In this document: positions 34,552-45,922 of the stretch, piece by piece
Layout: each line of letters opens with the position of its first letter
Numbering within the stretch: the first letter of the stretch is position 1
NCBI GenBank assembly: GCA_001465935.1
Contig: LNKV01000001.1
Location: forward strand, 186,001-250,000
Source: Clarireedia homoeocarpa
Lineage: Eukaryota > Ascomycota > Leotiomycetes > Helotiales > Rutstroemiaceae
DNA length: 64,000 nt
Direction of reading: 5' to 3'
The notes under the pieces: generated by a model
The model's database searches: none
What the model was told of the DNA's origin: nothing
Seen by the model: only the letters and a program-made list of their open reading frames with translations
Translations under genes and position numbers: made by a program

Positions 34552-35258
34552 ATGTCTTCGCTTATCCGAAATTCTCTTCCCATGATTTCGATGACGTTTG
34601 ACTTGGTGAAACTTTGGTCTTCGGTGGAGTATGTGGTTCTGAACTGCTTCATTCTAACAGACTATCTCCCAATGCTGTGATTTATGAGAGAGGTAGGCCC
34701 CGACTTGCATCTATACAGTCCCGCAGTCTTCAAAGGGTCTTCTCACATAACCTCTATATACATTAAGAACACCCTAAAAGGAACGACTGAGGTGATCTAA
34801 TTCAGTTTAGAAATAGTATCTCGCTGCGTTTGTATACGAACTTGGAGATAGACAGCGTTTCCTTCAACTCTACTGTTGCTCGGCCAAGTCGCTATAAGAG
34901 TGCGTTCGATGGCCCACCTATTGGCGGGGCGGAAAGAGGCACCGGACTCACTGTGTTTGAAGAGAGATGGAGCAGCAAGGGCAGCAGATAGTATAGGGTA
35001 TATCAGGTCTTCCCTTCGGCCGAACCAAACAACACATACTAAGCTAGTCTCGAGATTTCATTCAGAAGACCAAACACATCGGCCGGATCTATCAAACCAG
35101 ACGCTGCGGGAGTCGAGAGTTACGAATTTGGCGCTCGACATGACATATCGGTAAATGAAACGGTGGAATTGAGAGCACTGTTTGCAGCAAGAGTTGGCTA
35201 TGCAGATATTGCGCTTGAGTTGCTGGAGGATGAAATTAGGACCGACCCGGAACTGTGA
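34552..35258 (+). CDS. Cryptic multi-exon hypothetical gene
   Basis: No single long ORF, but spliced pieces look coding. The best-supported join is at the 3' end. One exon reads RPSRYKSAFDGPPIGGAERG then TGLTVFEERWSSKGSR and stops being open just after a GTATAG donor at 34991. A 57-nt intron with a TACTAAG branch ends at 35047. The next exon continues in the same frame through YEFGARHDISVNETVELRAL and ALELLEDEIRTDPEL to TGA at 35256-35258. A first exon at 34552-34595 (MSSLIRNSLPMISM) joins through a 65-nt intron to LSPNAVIYERGRPRLASIQS. The middle junction (between about 34735 and 34800) needs a weak donor and is unresolved. Family unknown. A decaying pseudogene is possible. Confidence 0.5.
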
Positions 35259-35820
35259 TCGATCCGCGAGTGGTTGTGTTTTTGAATATCATATCGGCCA
35301 TCTCTGTGTTGGTTCGTTCTAATTTCGTGGATTCTAATGCACTGTATTCGTAACCATAGAAGATTGGAGGAAGTGGAAACATCCAACGCCATAAGGTTAT
35401 GGAGGTTGCATGAGCAGAACCGTTTCTTATCAATCCAACCCCATCAAACTAAAACTGATATCTCAGATATGTTGTTTCGAGTCATGACAGCAAAACATTC
35501 TGGTGATTCGAACTCCGTATATCACGAACAAATGAAAGGAAATACAGTGTCACCGCCTCAATGCTCAATGGAGCAACAAAGGAAAACTTACTCATGTGGC
35601 GTCGATCATTACTACGGCTGCAGTTTGGCTTGTTTTACCGAGACTGACGTCGTGATCAACATGGCACGGCAATGCCATGCTCGCATGCCTCAAACTGTCA
35701 TTCATTTATATACCTACTTCGTACTCAACCACAAGTACCTAAACCTCCTAAATAAATATACTTCCTTTCCGCGAACCTTCTCCTATTCTTCTCATATCTT
35801 AGACGGAACTAAATACAAAC
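35259..35820. other. Intergenic region before the Rab gene
   Basis: About 560 bp containing the presumed promoter of the Rab gene. A 165-codon plus-strand ORF at 35337-35834 runs through it and over the Rab start in a different frame; it has no domain and no splice structure and is taken as chance. Confidence 0.55.
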
Positions 35821-36690
35821 ATGGCATCCGATGAATCTATACCGACGCTCAAGATCCTCATGATAGGCCCCTCCGGCGCGGGCAAATCCGCATGTACGTA
35901 CGACCCTGATCGCGATTCCGTTTGCGCCACTATTTGTACTTCTGTCGCCGAACTCTCGTGCTAACGAATTATCCTCGTCTTGTAGTACTGATACGCTATT
36001 GCGACGATCAGTTCGACTCGGAATCATCCACTGCAACCATCGGTGTTGATTTCAAGGTTCGCTCTCCCCCCCCATCCCCTTACCCTTCCTGCGCATACAT
36101 CGAATCCCATACTGACCCGCTCGCCCTCCACCACCCAGCTCAAAACTCTCTCCATCCACAAATCCCCCTACCGACTCAACCTCCTCGACACCGCTGGCCA
36201 GGAGCGATTCCGCACGCTCAGCAATAGCTACTACCGGGGCGCGCACGCCGTAATCCTGATCTATGATGTGACGAACCGCGACTCGTTCAACAGCATGGGC
36301 CGCTGGATCGACGAGGCGGAGAACAATAGTATGGATGGGTGTGTGTTTTGGCTGGTGGGCACGAAGATCGATGTTCAGGGGAAGCGGGTGGTGAGCGTGG
36401 AGGAAGGGGAGAAGCTTTGTAGGATGAGGGGGCTGGCGGGCTTTGGGGAGTGTAGTAGTAAGACGAGGGAGGGGGTGAAGAGGGTTTTTGGGAATGTGGT
36501 GGAGGAGGTTGTCAAGAGGCCCGAGCTGTTAAAGGGAGGCGGCAGGAGGGCAGGAGCTGTAAGTTTGGGATTTTTTTTATATTCTCCTTTTGTCGCAGAG
36601 GGACGAGCATCTCTGAGTGACTATGCTAACATTGTATTCTAGGTTACGATTGGAGGAAATGATAGCTACGCATCTGGATGTGCTTGTTAG
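35821..36690 (+). CDS. Rab-family small GTPase, Rab18-like
   Basis: Vesicle-traffic GTPase. Four exons, 35821-35893, 35986-36056, 36139-36558 and 36643-36690, give 203 aa. The P-loop is GPSGAGKSA, switch I contains STATIGVDFK, switch II is LLDTAGQERFRTLSNSYYRG (a Rab hallmark), and the specificity motif is VGTKID with a later ECSSK. The last exon supplies only TIGGNDSYASGCAC, so the double-cysteine prenylation site (CAC) depends on the final splice. The N terminus MASDESIPTLKILMIG resembles Rab18 and fungal relatives. Assignment to Rab18 rather than another Rab is from general appearance. It converges with the hydrolase gene 149 bp away. Confidence 0.92.
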
Positions 36691-36838
36691 AGTTCATCGT
36701 CGTTTCATTAGATTGGATATGGTATATGGTATACGACGGCGTTGGCATGGGTATTATTGTATTGAATGGCATGGGCTTATGACAGATACCCTTTTTTGTA
36801 TAGAAGTATATACGATAGACTGCAAATCTATACGTTTT

Positions 36839-38018
36839 CTATTCTTTGGGTTTGAGAAATTCTACAACAGCTGTTTTCGGAAATCAAGTTAGCATGATCT
36901 CTTCTAGCACATTGGCATGCATAGAGAGTACGGAGGGGCAAAACAAACCTTGCCTGAAAGCTTCTGGTTGCTCGGATATGACCCAGTGCCCTGCATCGAT
37001 GTCCGCGAGTTCAAAGCGAGGGAAGAACCTCCCTATTATTGGTAGTGCTTCGTCGGGTACATAACGACTTTGAGTGCCTCGTACAAATAATGCGGGTTTG
37101 TTGAATCGCACCGAGTCCGGATCTTTGAATGGGAAATCGCCAAGATTATCGAGTGCGGACCCTAATATCTTGAGCGGGACTTTGAACTTCTGTGTCTTGT
37201 CGTCGGTGCGGTAGAGGTTTCCGAGGAGAAATTGTCGAATGGGCAGTTCCTGTCAAGTCAGCAACGTGAATGTCGTGACGATCTGGTCTGATATGTACTT
37301 TTTCATAATCCCTTAATATGTCATCTGCGTCTGCTTGTCGAGTGACACCCGCTTCCTCAATCTTTTTCATTCCTTGAATATACTTTCCGAAGTTACTCAG
37401 GAGAGCCGCATCGATAGGCGCATTGTCCACGGATACTATATCTTCTACAAGCTCCGGTGCTTTGAGAGCCAGAGCCATTGCTGTCTTCGCTCCCCTATGT
37501 CCTATCAGTCTAATCTCCCCCGCCAAAAATCCCATTGAAGTGCCTACATTGAGTGGCCTATCAGAGTAGGTCCGGTCAATTTGTGTTCGTCGATGAATCC
37601 TGCCACGTCGTTCGCCATAGCTATGTAATCGTGTTGCGAATGATGCGGTGAATCGCCATGGTTTCGAAGATCCTATCCGGTCTCAATACATTGCCAGACC
37701 TTCTGTGCGCGAAGATTGTTACTCACAACAGCGTATACAGGCCGACCTAGATCTCTGGCAAGAGCTCTGAAAGCTTGGTGTCAGCAAATGGTCAAACAGA
37801 CAGTAGCTCTCGATAAGGAAGGCTCACTTACTAATGCTCCTGTTATTCTTCTTTGAACCGAATAATCCATGCATGAAGATGATGGCTCGTGGAGCATTTG
37901 ACGAGGCTTTGGCCGGTTTGTGAAGATCGTATATCAAAGGGACGACGTCAGACTTGACTGTAGAGTAACTGCGACGGCAAGCCCGGAATAGCGTCGGAGA
38001 GAACGGTCGAGGAGGCAT
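36839..38018 (-). CDS. Mitochondrial alpha/beta hydrolase, ABHD11 / IMO32 type
   Basis: Serine hydrolase of the alpha/beta fold. The N terminus MPPRPFSPTLFRACRRSYST is basic and Arg/Ser rich, a likely mitochondrial presequence. The oxyanion region is IIFMHGLFGSKKN, the segment DLRNHGDSPHH is a family hallmark, and the nucleophile elbow is GHSMGAKTAMALALK, its codon for Met split by an intron. The C-terminal His lies in DIDAGHWVISEQPE, and the last exon gives VVEFLKPKE. These features match human ABHD11 and yeast Imo32. Several short introns. It is divergent from the ZUP1-like gene and convergent with the Rab gene. Substrate unknown. Confidence 0.9.
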
Positions 38019-38790
38019 GGCGAGTATAGGGATTGTTACTCCCTATCAGGTCGATTTGACAATCCTGATGCCGTAGGATTGTTCATAGAATTTGAAGATG
38101 GATGGAAATTTGTTGTGGGGAATTTATTTGTTGGTCAGCCCTCTGCTCAAGGCTGACAATGACGGAGTGATATCCCGAGGTTTCGGCATAGAGCGGCAAC
38201 ATGCTCATGCTCATGCAAGCGTCCCTTCCCTGCCGAACACTATGGTCAAGTCGCCAATATGCAAAGGGAATTGAGTCAAGCGCATAGAATGGGGAATTAG
38301 ACATCGTTGGTGCAGACCAGACCGAAGGACGTTGATAACATTATCTGAGCATTCTCGCCAGTAGCAAATTCTTGGAAATCTATCAAATGTAAAAAATCCA
38401 AGCATTAGCATCATGAAAACATGGAGACATGGAGACATGGAGACATGGAAACAGAGACATGGAGACCTAGAGTCCAAGCGAGGAAAGCGTCAGATTCGTT
38501 CGTGCTTGCCAACGCAGTCATTGCCAGCCATAGCCACAGTCTCAATTCGTACCCGTAAATTATACCGACCGATTCTCACTCAACATACTCCCTACAGTAT
38601 CAAACAATAACGTATGCAGATGTGCTGAAGTCGGAGGAATTCTCTTATTCATGTGATATCTCGCCGGTGACCGCTCTTCTCCCTCCTCGAAAATAACCTG
38701 GAACTGCAACGGCGATAGAGTACAGCTTCTACTTTTCGGAGTTACTTCTTACATTCCAGGTACGACCGTCGCTTCGTCAGCACAAAGAGA
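38019..38790. other. Divergent intergenic region, hydrolase / deubiquitinase
   Basis: About 770 bp with both promoters and one short tandem repeat (listed). No gene supported. Confidence 0.6.
38419..38463. repeat. ACATGGAG 8-bp tandem repeat
   Basis: Three exact copies plus a fourth with a final A (ACATGGAA), then a degenerate unit and a further ACATGGAG, on the plus strand between two divergent genes. Confidence 0.85.
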
Positions 38791-40574
38791 ATGGTGCAGG
38801 ATCTGATACTGTGCCCCTTCTGTGGATACAGAACAGATAGCGAGTATCAGATAATGGTATGTTCGCCTTCCGATGTGGTTATCCATAGAAGAGTTCTGAC
38901 TGATGGCACCGAAGTTACATTTGGAAACATTGCATGCAGAGGGAGGACAATCACCTTTTGTGGCTAGGGATGAGTCCAGTACTGGCGGCATGGCCAGCCA
39001 CGATGATTTGCAATACACCGACTGTCCCATCAAAGAATGTGGTGAGATGGTGTTGACAAGTGAGCTCGATAGCCATATCGAGATGCACGACGAGGAACAT
39101 GGTGAAAATGATGCCGATACTCCCACAATTCACAGCTCGTCTAAGGAAGCACGGGGAGAAAACACAAAGGAGCCCGGATTTGGGACCAACTTTGCAAACA
39201 CGCGACTGAGCATAGATGAACATAGGGGCACATCTTCGTCAAATGAATCTGCTTCGCAAATCTCAACAAAAGCTGCATGGAAAGCGATATTGAAGATGCC
39301 AGATATTTCCTCAAAATCACATTCTAAGCCTCCAAGCAACGTTCCTCGACAATTAGGTGTATGTCCCTTATTACTTGTTACACTCGATGTCACATGATAC
39401 TTACCTTGCGTACAGAAATCAGATCTTGGTGCCTATGCGCACGAGAAGCAGATGCCGCCATGGCTTGTAAGATTACTTCAAGCAGACGGGGAAATCAAAA
39501 CCATCAACAGACTGGATAGTGATGGAAAATATCGAAAAATGAGATATTGCATCAACCAAGCCCCAGATATTATCCCTATCATAACTCAACTCCTCGATCA
39601 AGATCCGATGGTCCACTATGCCTATCTTTGTGATCCGGCTGTGCTTCACGTTTCAAAGCTCTCAAGAGAAGGTGAGTTTGTCTTCCGCGCATTCTGCTTC
39701 CTCTTACTGATAAACCCGTCAGGGGGTTTCTGTGGCTATCGAAATATCCAGATGATGTGCTCTTACATTATTAAGACACGGTTTCCAGGTCATCAAGTTT
39801 TCAAGAATAAAATTCCAACGATTTTCGATATTCAGGAATACATTGAGAAAGCCTGGGACCTCGGTATCAACGCCCAAGGCCGTATAGAGACTGGCGGAAT
39901 ACGTGGAACGAGGAAGTATATTGGAACCCCAGATGTAAGCCGAACGCCTCTAGATTCTGTTAATTATGACTGACAAAAATTACCAGGCTCAAGCAATGCT
40001 TTGCTGCTTAGGGATCCCGTACGTCTTCTTGCAATTGCATTGTTATATGATTTGCTAACGATTATGCAATCTAGGTGTGAAGCCAATGCGCTCAAAACCA
40101 GGAGAAAAGATCAAACTCCGGCCTACCAACTACTTTACAAGGAAGCAGAACAGTATTTTGTCGATGGATGTACCATATTTGATCGGAAAGTTCGCCAGAC
40201 TTCACTCCCACCAATCTACTTTCAACACCCAGGTAATTTCGCCTCATGTATCTTTGATTAAACCACTCTGACATGCAATACAGGCCATTCATTGACTATA
40301 ATCGGCTTCGAACAACTGATAGACGGCACGACGAACCTCCTAGTTTTCGACCCTTCGTTCCACGATTCTTCAAAAGTCACCAAACTCGTCGGCCAAACAT
40401 TCAGACATAAGTCACCGGGTAGTCTGTTGAAGGCTTATAGGCGTGGTACAAAATACTTGAAGAGGTTCAATGAGTTCGAAATTCTTAAGTGCGTGCTCCG
40501 TCACCTTCCCCGCTTCATTAAACCAGCCAACTGACATGTTGAATAGATTAGCAGCGCCTCAGCCAGCAAGGTGA
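38791..40574 (+). CDS. C78-family deubiquitinase, ZUP1 / Mug105 type
   Basis: Cysteine peptidase of family C78. Human ZUP1 (ZUFSP) cleaves K63-linked ubiquitin chains and acts in genome maintenance; Mug105 is the S. pombe relative. Eight exons, 38791-38856, 38915-39358, 39416-39671, 39723-39934, 39987-40018, 40075-40232, 40284-40488 and 40547-40574, give 466 aa. Two N-terminal zinc-finger-like segments are visible (CPFCGYRTDSEYQIM followed by HLETLH, and CPIKECGEM with HIEMHDEEH). The catalytic domain, about residues 175-466, has the Cys in GFCGYRNIQM, the His in GHSLTIIGFE and the Asp in VFDPSFHD. The linker between fingers and catalytic domain is Ser rich. All three predicted catalytic residues are present, so activity is plausible. 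Confidence 0.92.
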
Positions 40575-41464
40575 ACGGATGGCATTCTCAATCATTTTCA
40601 TTTTTTGGGTCGGCCAATATCGTGAAATGGTGTTTGGGAGCATAAAGATGGGCAGGTTCGTTTGCATCTACTGCGATAGAGGGTACGTGGCGGCGAATTA
40701 CATATCTCATCATGGATGGCGTAGAAATGTGTAGCGGTCACTGGTGGACTTCAGGTAGGCGTATTGCTTGCGATGTTGATCATCACTGAAGATGCGGAGG
40801 GAATGAGGGTTGTGAATAGTAGCAGGTATGGGGGTGACTGTAGCTAGAAAAAAAAAAGAGTTCACATACCTCCAACGATGTTGAATATGTTCTTGCATTC
40901 AGGCATGAAGTTGTCTGGTTTACACAAGGAAGGTGGAATTCATATACTGGTACACACCCACCGCAGCTTATTGGTGAACAAGAATGTCGTGCCATATAAA
41001 TTCGGCTGTACCTGATGCACCGCACAACCCCGAAGTAAAGTAGACGATAAGGCATACAAAAGATATACATATTGATGATATGTGCCATTTATGTGCAGAA
41101 TTAAAAGTAGTTTATCATAGCAAGCAGCGTAGAAAAGAAACCTTAGCTGCTTCTCAAGGTCAAACAAGTATTTTCCTCCTTGCTCTTCCAAATAGAATTT
41201 GGTTTATCTCCCATCAAACAAAAAGGCAAGCGTTTAGATGAAAAACGCCCCAGACAGAATTTCCGTGGTCCTAGATAATAAATACAGTCCAAAGCATGAG
41301 TAAGTCACAAAAATTGCCCGCCCCCTTCAAGAACTCCAATTCGAAGCTACCATACCATGTATTGTTTGCCACCCCTCCTAGACCTCCTTTGCGACGCTAA
41401 TAGAAAAGAGAAGAAGTAAAATGCTAATATGTTTTTTTTCCTTCCTGGAACAAAAATAAAGCGC
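40575..41464. other. Convergent intergenic region, ZUP1-like / BUR1
   Basis: About 890 bp forming the 3' flanks of both genes. ORFs up to 101 codons on the minus strand show no domain or coding character. Confidence 0.55.
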
Positions 41465-43315
41465 TCAACGACGATGCGAATAAGAATCTAGGGGCTCTCG
41501 CTCCCGGAACCGATCTACCCTACGGTCACCTATAGGACTTCGGGTACGACTGCGACTATCCCGAGCGCGATGACTGCGGTCTCCTCCACCATAGTCGTGC
41601 CGAACTCCGTTGTGTCTTCCACGATCCCGGTTGTCAGGTCCACGGTCATCTCTGCGGTCATCGCGTCTACGATCGTCGGGACGTCGATCTTCAGGTCTTC
41701 GATTTGTGTTATAACTGGGTATATATGTGTCGATATTTCCACCTCCGCTTGTTCGGTTTCGTGGAGGTGCGTGATCACGATCAGGGCCGCGATGTCGCCC
41801 ATCCAGGTCTTGTGATCTTGCTCGAATTCCACGATGATCCGATCGTCCGCCATCGTAGGAGAAATCAGTTGGTGGGGGTCGAGGGGGTAAACCCCGATCA
41901 TCTCTACGCCAGCTAGGTTTGCGTTCGTCGAAAGGGGGCGGGGGAACGCCATTCCTATAGCCACCATGCGGTGGGTATCGTCCATTCTGACTACCGCGAT
42001 GACTGTTGTAGTTATCACCGTGGCTGTAACCTGGGCCGCTGCCGTTACGCTCCCAGCCTTGGTCAGGTCCCATACCAACCTCGCCTCCTTTAGGAGGTGG
42101 CGGGGCCTTTTTCTCACGATTCTGTTTGGAGTCGAGTTCGTGCGATGATTCTAAAATCGGTATGTCCTCGGGTTTCATAGGTAATGGCGCATTTCGGAAA
42201 TAGGGATGTTTCAAGGCATCAATTGCATTTGAGCGCTTCCTCCAATCTAGCTTTAGCAATTCTTGTAACAGAGAGATGGCCCCGGATCCTTGTCTAAAAG
42301 AAGTCAGCTAAGGAGTAGAATAAGAAAGAATGCAGCACGTACTCTCGGAATCTCTGTGCTAGTGTGGATGAGCGTGGTGGATTAAAACTGAGGCCTTGAG
42401 CTTTGGGAAGGTTTCTCCAGCCGGGCATGTTATCTTCATTGGGTGTGCCAACCAGCTCGAAAATAAGCTTGAGCTGATGCTCTTCGCTCTCTCCTTGTAG
42501 TATAGGTCGTCCAAGGAACATCTCACCAAACACACAACTATGGGACGATCAGCATGAAGTCAAAATCAAGCGAAGTAGAACGCAGCTTACCCAACTCCCC
42601 ACATATCAATTGCCGGTGTGTATTTCGACAGTTCCAAGAAAAGCTCCGGAGGTCGATACCATCGTGTAACGACAACAACAGTGTAGTTAGTATTAGAAGT
42701 TCCATTGCCCTGCCCAGCAACTGGCACCGGCTCGGCGTAATGGCGAGCCAGACCGAAATCTGCAATTTGCAAAATGCCCTTGTTGTTGATTAGAATGTTT
42801 GCAGCTTTGATGTCTCGGTGGAGGATATGGTTCGCATGAATGAATCGCATACCCTCAAGGAGTTGCATCATATAGCATTTGATCTGTGGCTCTGAGAAAG
42901 TAATGTTGGGATTTTTGAGGAGGCCAGAAAGGTCGTGGTCAAGATAGGGAGTGACCATATACATAATCGCTTTCTTCTTCTTATCTGTGTTCTTGGCCGG
43001 GTGCTCGACGACCATCTCTACCAGCTTCAAGACATTGACATGGTTGAGAAGCTTCAAAGTCTTGATCTCACGAAGAGCTGTGATAGGGAATCCATCTTTT
43101 TCGTTGATCATTAAGATCTTCTTCAAAGCCACAATCTGACCCGTTTTCTTAGACTTGGCCTTATGGACTTCACCAAATGTCCCTTCTCCGATCTTCCCCT
43201 TGACTTCATACTCCGTGATCCTCGAGCAGCCTTTGAAGGAGTTTTGTGGGCGGGCATGTTGCTGCGCAAACTCGAGCGCAGATTTTCCGTTTACAGGCGC
43301 GGTGGTGGTCGCCAT
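41465..43315 (-). CDS. BUR1: Cyclin-dependent kinase BUR1 (CDK9 / P-TEFb type)
   Basis: Kinase that, with its cyclin, phosphorylates Spt5 and the RNA polymerase II tail during elongation. Three exons, about 580 aa. The kinase domain starts near residue 35 (YEVKGKIGEGTFGEVHKAKS), with VALKK as the ATP-site Lys, the cyclin-contact helix PITALRE characteristic of CDK9-type kinases, HRDIKAANIL as catalytic loop, DFGLARHY, and VVTRWYRPPEL with the T-loop Thr. The domain ends around LDWRKRSNAIDALKHPYF. The C-terminal 230 residues are a low-complexity Arg/Asp/Gly-rich tail with DDRRDD-type repeats and SRSRTRSPIGDRR at the end. It is divergent from the complex I subunit gene. Confidence 0.93.
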
Positions 43316-43856
43316 TGCTTAAGAAGAGCTCACAGCTCAGAATGTGCCAATAAAAGAGTCGGAATTTATTCCACGAGGAGTGTATTGGGTAGTTCGAACC
43401 TTGTGGTGGCTGCAATCAAGAGATTTCGTTGTGTGATATCGCTGTCTTCGTTAAGAGCTCTCGGAGAAGGAGACGGAAAACACCTCGATTTTTACGGCTC
43501 GTTGGGCGAGGCAGAGTACGCGACTGCTAGCATGATGTGCGCCAGTCGATCAAAATATGATCTGGTGAAAACGAATGATAAGAATTTATTTTGCCTCTGA
43601 TTGCAGCTTTAAAGTAAGAAGAAGTGAATCACGGCACAAAGACACCAGAAGTGAGGTTATCGAGGTTTCAGGCCTTGTAATCCAGGCATGAATATGACAT
43701 TAATGTTTGGTAACTGAGCAAGCCCGACCACCTCACGATAATCAAGATCATTTCAGACAACAACCTAAGCCGTCAATTGATGTAAGAAACCCCCGCAATT
43801 TACTTTATTCCATGGGCTAAATAACTGGTAGCAACGCAACGGAAACTCATAATAAT
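43316..43856. other. Divergent intergenic region, BUR1 / complex I subunit
   Basis: 541 bp with two presumed promoters. The plus-strand ORF that crosses the BUR1 start region (43163-43600) is a shadow of it plus chance extension. Confidence 0.6.
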
Positions 43857-44127
43857 ATGGCCGCCCACGGATCCAAGGGCGCCGGTCCCCATATGCCTCA
43901 CGTTCGACCCCTCTACCGCGTAGCAGCTACAGGTCTGGGTGCAAGCATGTGGTTCTTTGTATGTGCTTTCTAGAGTAAACTGTGTTGTATTGTCTGCTGA
44001 CTCTTATTCAGTTGATGTACCGCGCGAAGAAAGATGGTACTATCTTGCGACTACGCTTCACAGCACTGGAGCTAACTTTTTCATAGGTCCCGTTTTGATG
44101 GGTTGGAGGCATCCTTGGGATCATTGA
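43857..44127 (+). CDS. Complex I accessory subunit, NDUFB2 type
   Basis: Single-span inner-membrane subunit of NADH:ubiquinone oxidoreductase. Three exons, 43857-43958, 44012-44036 and 44087-44127, give only 55 aa, too small for ordinary ORF finding. The protein starts MAAHGSKGAGPHMPHVRPLY, has a short hydrophobic segment VAATGLGASMWFFLMYRAKK and ends KDGPVLMGWRHPWDH. The MWFF-x2-YRAKKDGPV and GWRHPW strings match plant and fungal NDUFB2 (AGGG subunit). The middle exon is 25 nt. It converges with the methyltransferase gene 207 bp away. Confidence 0.85.
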
Positions 44128-44334
44128 TCAGTCAGGAACAAAGTGGAAAGTGGATGGACTCCTACGAAGCATGTTAGACTGTCGACCTGCAGTGCAGCAG
44201 AGATTCGAAAGTCCCGGATGGTATATATGTGAGGAGACACTGCTTCATAGAGGTGAACTAAGCACTGTACATACTGAAGGCATACATCTGGGTACCGGAG
44301 TTGAAATGGATTACAATTCTCGCATTTTAGGGAT

Positions 44335-45567
44335 CTATGCAGACGTAGACTTCTCAAACAAGTAATGACATACTCCCCAGGTATCTCCACCTTCAAAAGC
44401 AAACAATTCTGCACAAGCCATGTAGAAGATCTGCCACCTATAATACCACATTGCAGTGTCCTTTTCACCATAAGTTTCAGTCAAATGGGGCCAGATCTCA
44501 TTTTTGCTAGCAGTCATCTTCGACAGCCAATCCTGCACATGTATTAGATGATGAGATGTGAAAGCTAAGAGCGCTACACATACCTCGCACGTCTTTGCAT
44601 AGTGTTGGCCATTGACCCACCACTGATTTTCAAGCTTGAGGTCTTTCTGGAAGTAAAGCAGTAAATCGGCTGACGGCATAGTACCTCCAGTAAAGAAATG
44701 TGTGCTCATCCATCCCTCCTCGAAATCATACGGTGTTGTTTTGTGAGCAAAGATATGGACAAACAACTTTCCTCCAGGCTTCAAAGCTCGTCCAACCTTG
44801 GCCATCAGAAGCTCGTAGTTCTTCATGTGCTCGAATAGCTTCCACGTGTAAGTATTCTGTGGGAATATCGGCTTAATGGTAGCACTCACTTCAATAGAGA
44901 CGACGCGATCAAAGCTCTCTTTTTCAAACTCATAATCAACCACATTCCCTGTGATGACAGTAAGGTTGGTAAGTCCCTTTTCCTTGGCTTTGGAATCGAT
45001 ATATAACTTCTGAGTCCTAGAATTCGAAAATGCCGTGATCTTCGAGTTTGGAAAGACCTCCGCGAAATACAGTGCTCCAGAACCCCAGCCACACCTAAAA
45101 CTCATCAGTCTCCTCTGTGAAATGAAGAAAAGCTGCTCACCCAAGGTCCAGAATACTCATCCCATCCTTCAAATCGGCTTTTTTCACATAGGTACCCAGC
45201 ATTTCTACCTCTGCCTGTCCCAATGTCTCATTGCCCTTGGGATACAAACAGCAACTATACTTCATTCGAGGACCGAGACATGCGGCCAAAACTCCTGTGC
45301 CTACTTCATAATGCTGTTCATTTGCAGTAGCAGTTTCTATGGCTATTGGCCGACTGCGAAGAACTTCTACATAGTTCATTTTGCGCTTGTAGGCTTCTTC
45401 CAAGGAAGTGCTCTTGATGAGCTCGATCCGCTCACGGAGTTGTCGTCTTATACCATACCGGATTACACTGTGTGGAAGGTAGCCTCCATCGAGGATCCAG
45501 TCTGTATGCTGTTAGCTGAGATCATGTGTGTGATGAAGAATGGCAGCACAGATTTACCGTAGTTCAT
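44335..45567 (-). CDS. SAM-dependent methyltransferase, CFAS / coclaurine N-methyltransferase-like
   Basis: Class I methyltransferase related to cyclopropane-fatty-acid synthase and plant coclaurine N-methyltransferase. The first exon is 10 nt (MNY plus one base), and the correct acceptor is the second AG (CATACAG), giving MNYDWILDGGYLPHSVIRYG. The family block NEQHYEVGTGVLAACLGPRM precedes SAM motif I, ILDLGCGWGSGALYFAEVFP. Other pieces are DRVVSIELFEHMKNYELLM, GGKLFVHIFAHKTTPYDFEE and the C-terminal WQIFYMACAELFAF. These fit the lineage with the CNMT-like GWMSTHFFTGGTMPS segment. The substrate cannot be deduced. Several short introns. The gene is followed on the same strand, further upstream in its own orientation, by unrelated intergenic DNA and lies downstream of the P5B ATPase. 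Confidence 0.88.
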
Positions 45568-45922
45568 GATTGGTGAGAGTTCTGGTTATTGTGCAGTTTC
45601 TTGAGTTAAAAAATTCCGTCTGCTTTCCGTGCTAGATTTATAATTACGGTAGATCGTTTATTACGCAAATTGTTATTCAAAACGATTGTGTTTAGGAAGG
45701 TGCATCAAAGCGCGGAGGAAGAGCGGGAGGATCCGAGGATCATATATCATCATGTAAAGGACTTTCCGCCGCCCGTAGCTCGTAAATACACTTCGACTTC
45801 GACTCCACATTTAATAATAACATTCCTCAGTTTTAGAAAGTACAAATATAGGAAGAAGTTACCAATCTACCCAATGCTCCCCGCTATACAGTCTAATTAT
45901 ACACATATGTTTGCTTGTGCGA
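45568..45922. other. Intergenic region, methyltransferase promoter / P5B ATPase 3' flank
   Basis: 355 bp with no supported feature besides the presumed methyltransferase promoter. Confidence 0.55.

Noticed and set aside
35337..35834. 165-codon plus-strand ORF before the Rab gene
   Set aside because: It runs over the Rab start in another frame, has no domain, an irregular composition and no conserved-looking segment. The spliced Rab model explains the end.
41530..42117. 195-codon second minus-strand frame inside BUR1, plus plus-strand ORFs 41570-42148
   Set aside because: These are other frames of the BUR1 Arg/Asp/Gly-rich tail; the repeats of its codons keep several frames open.
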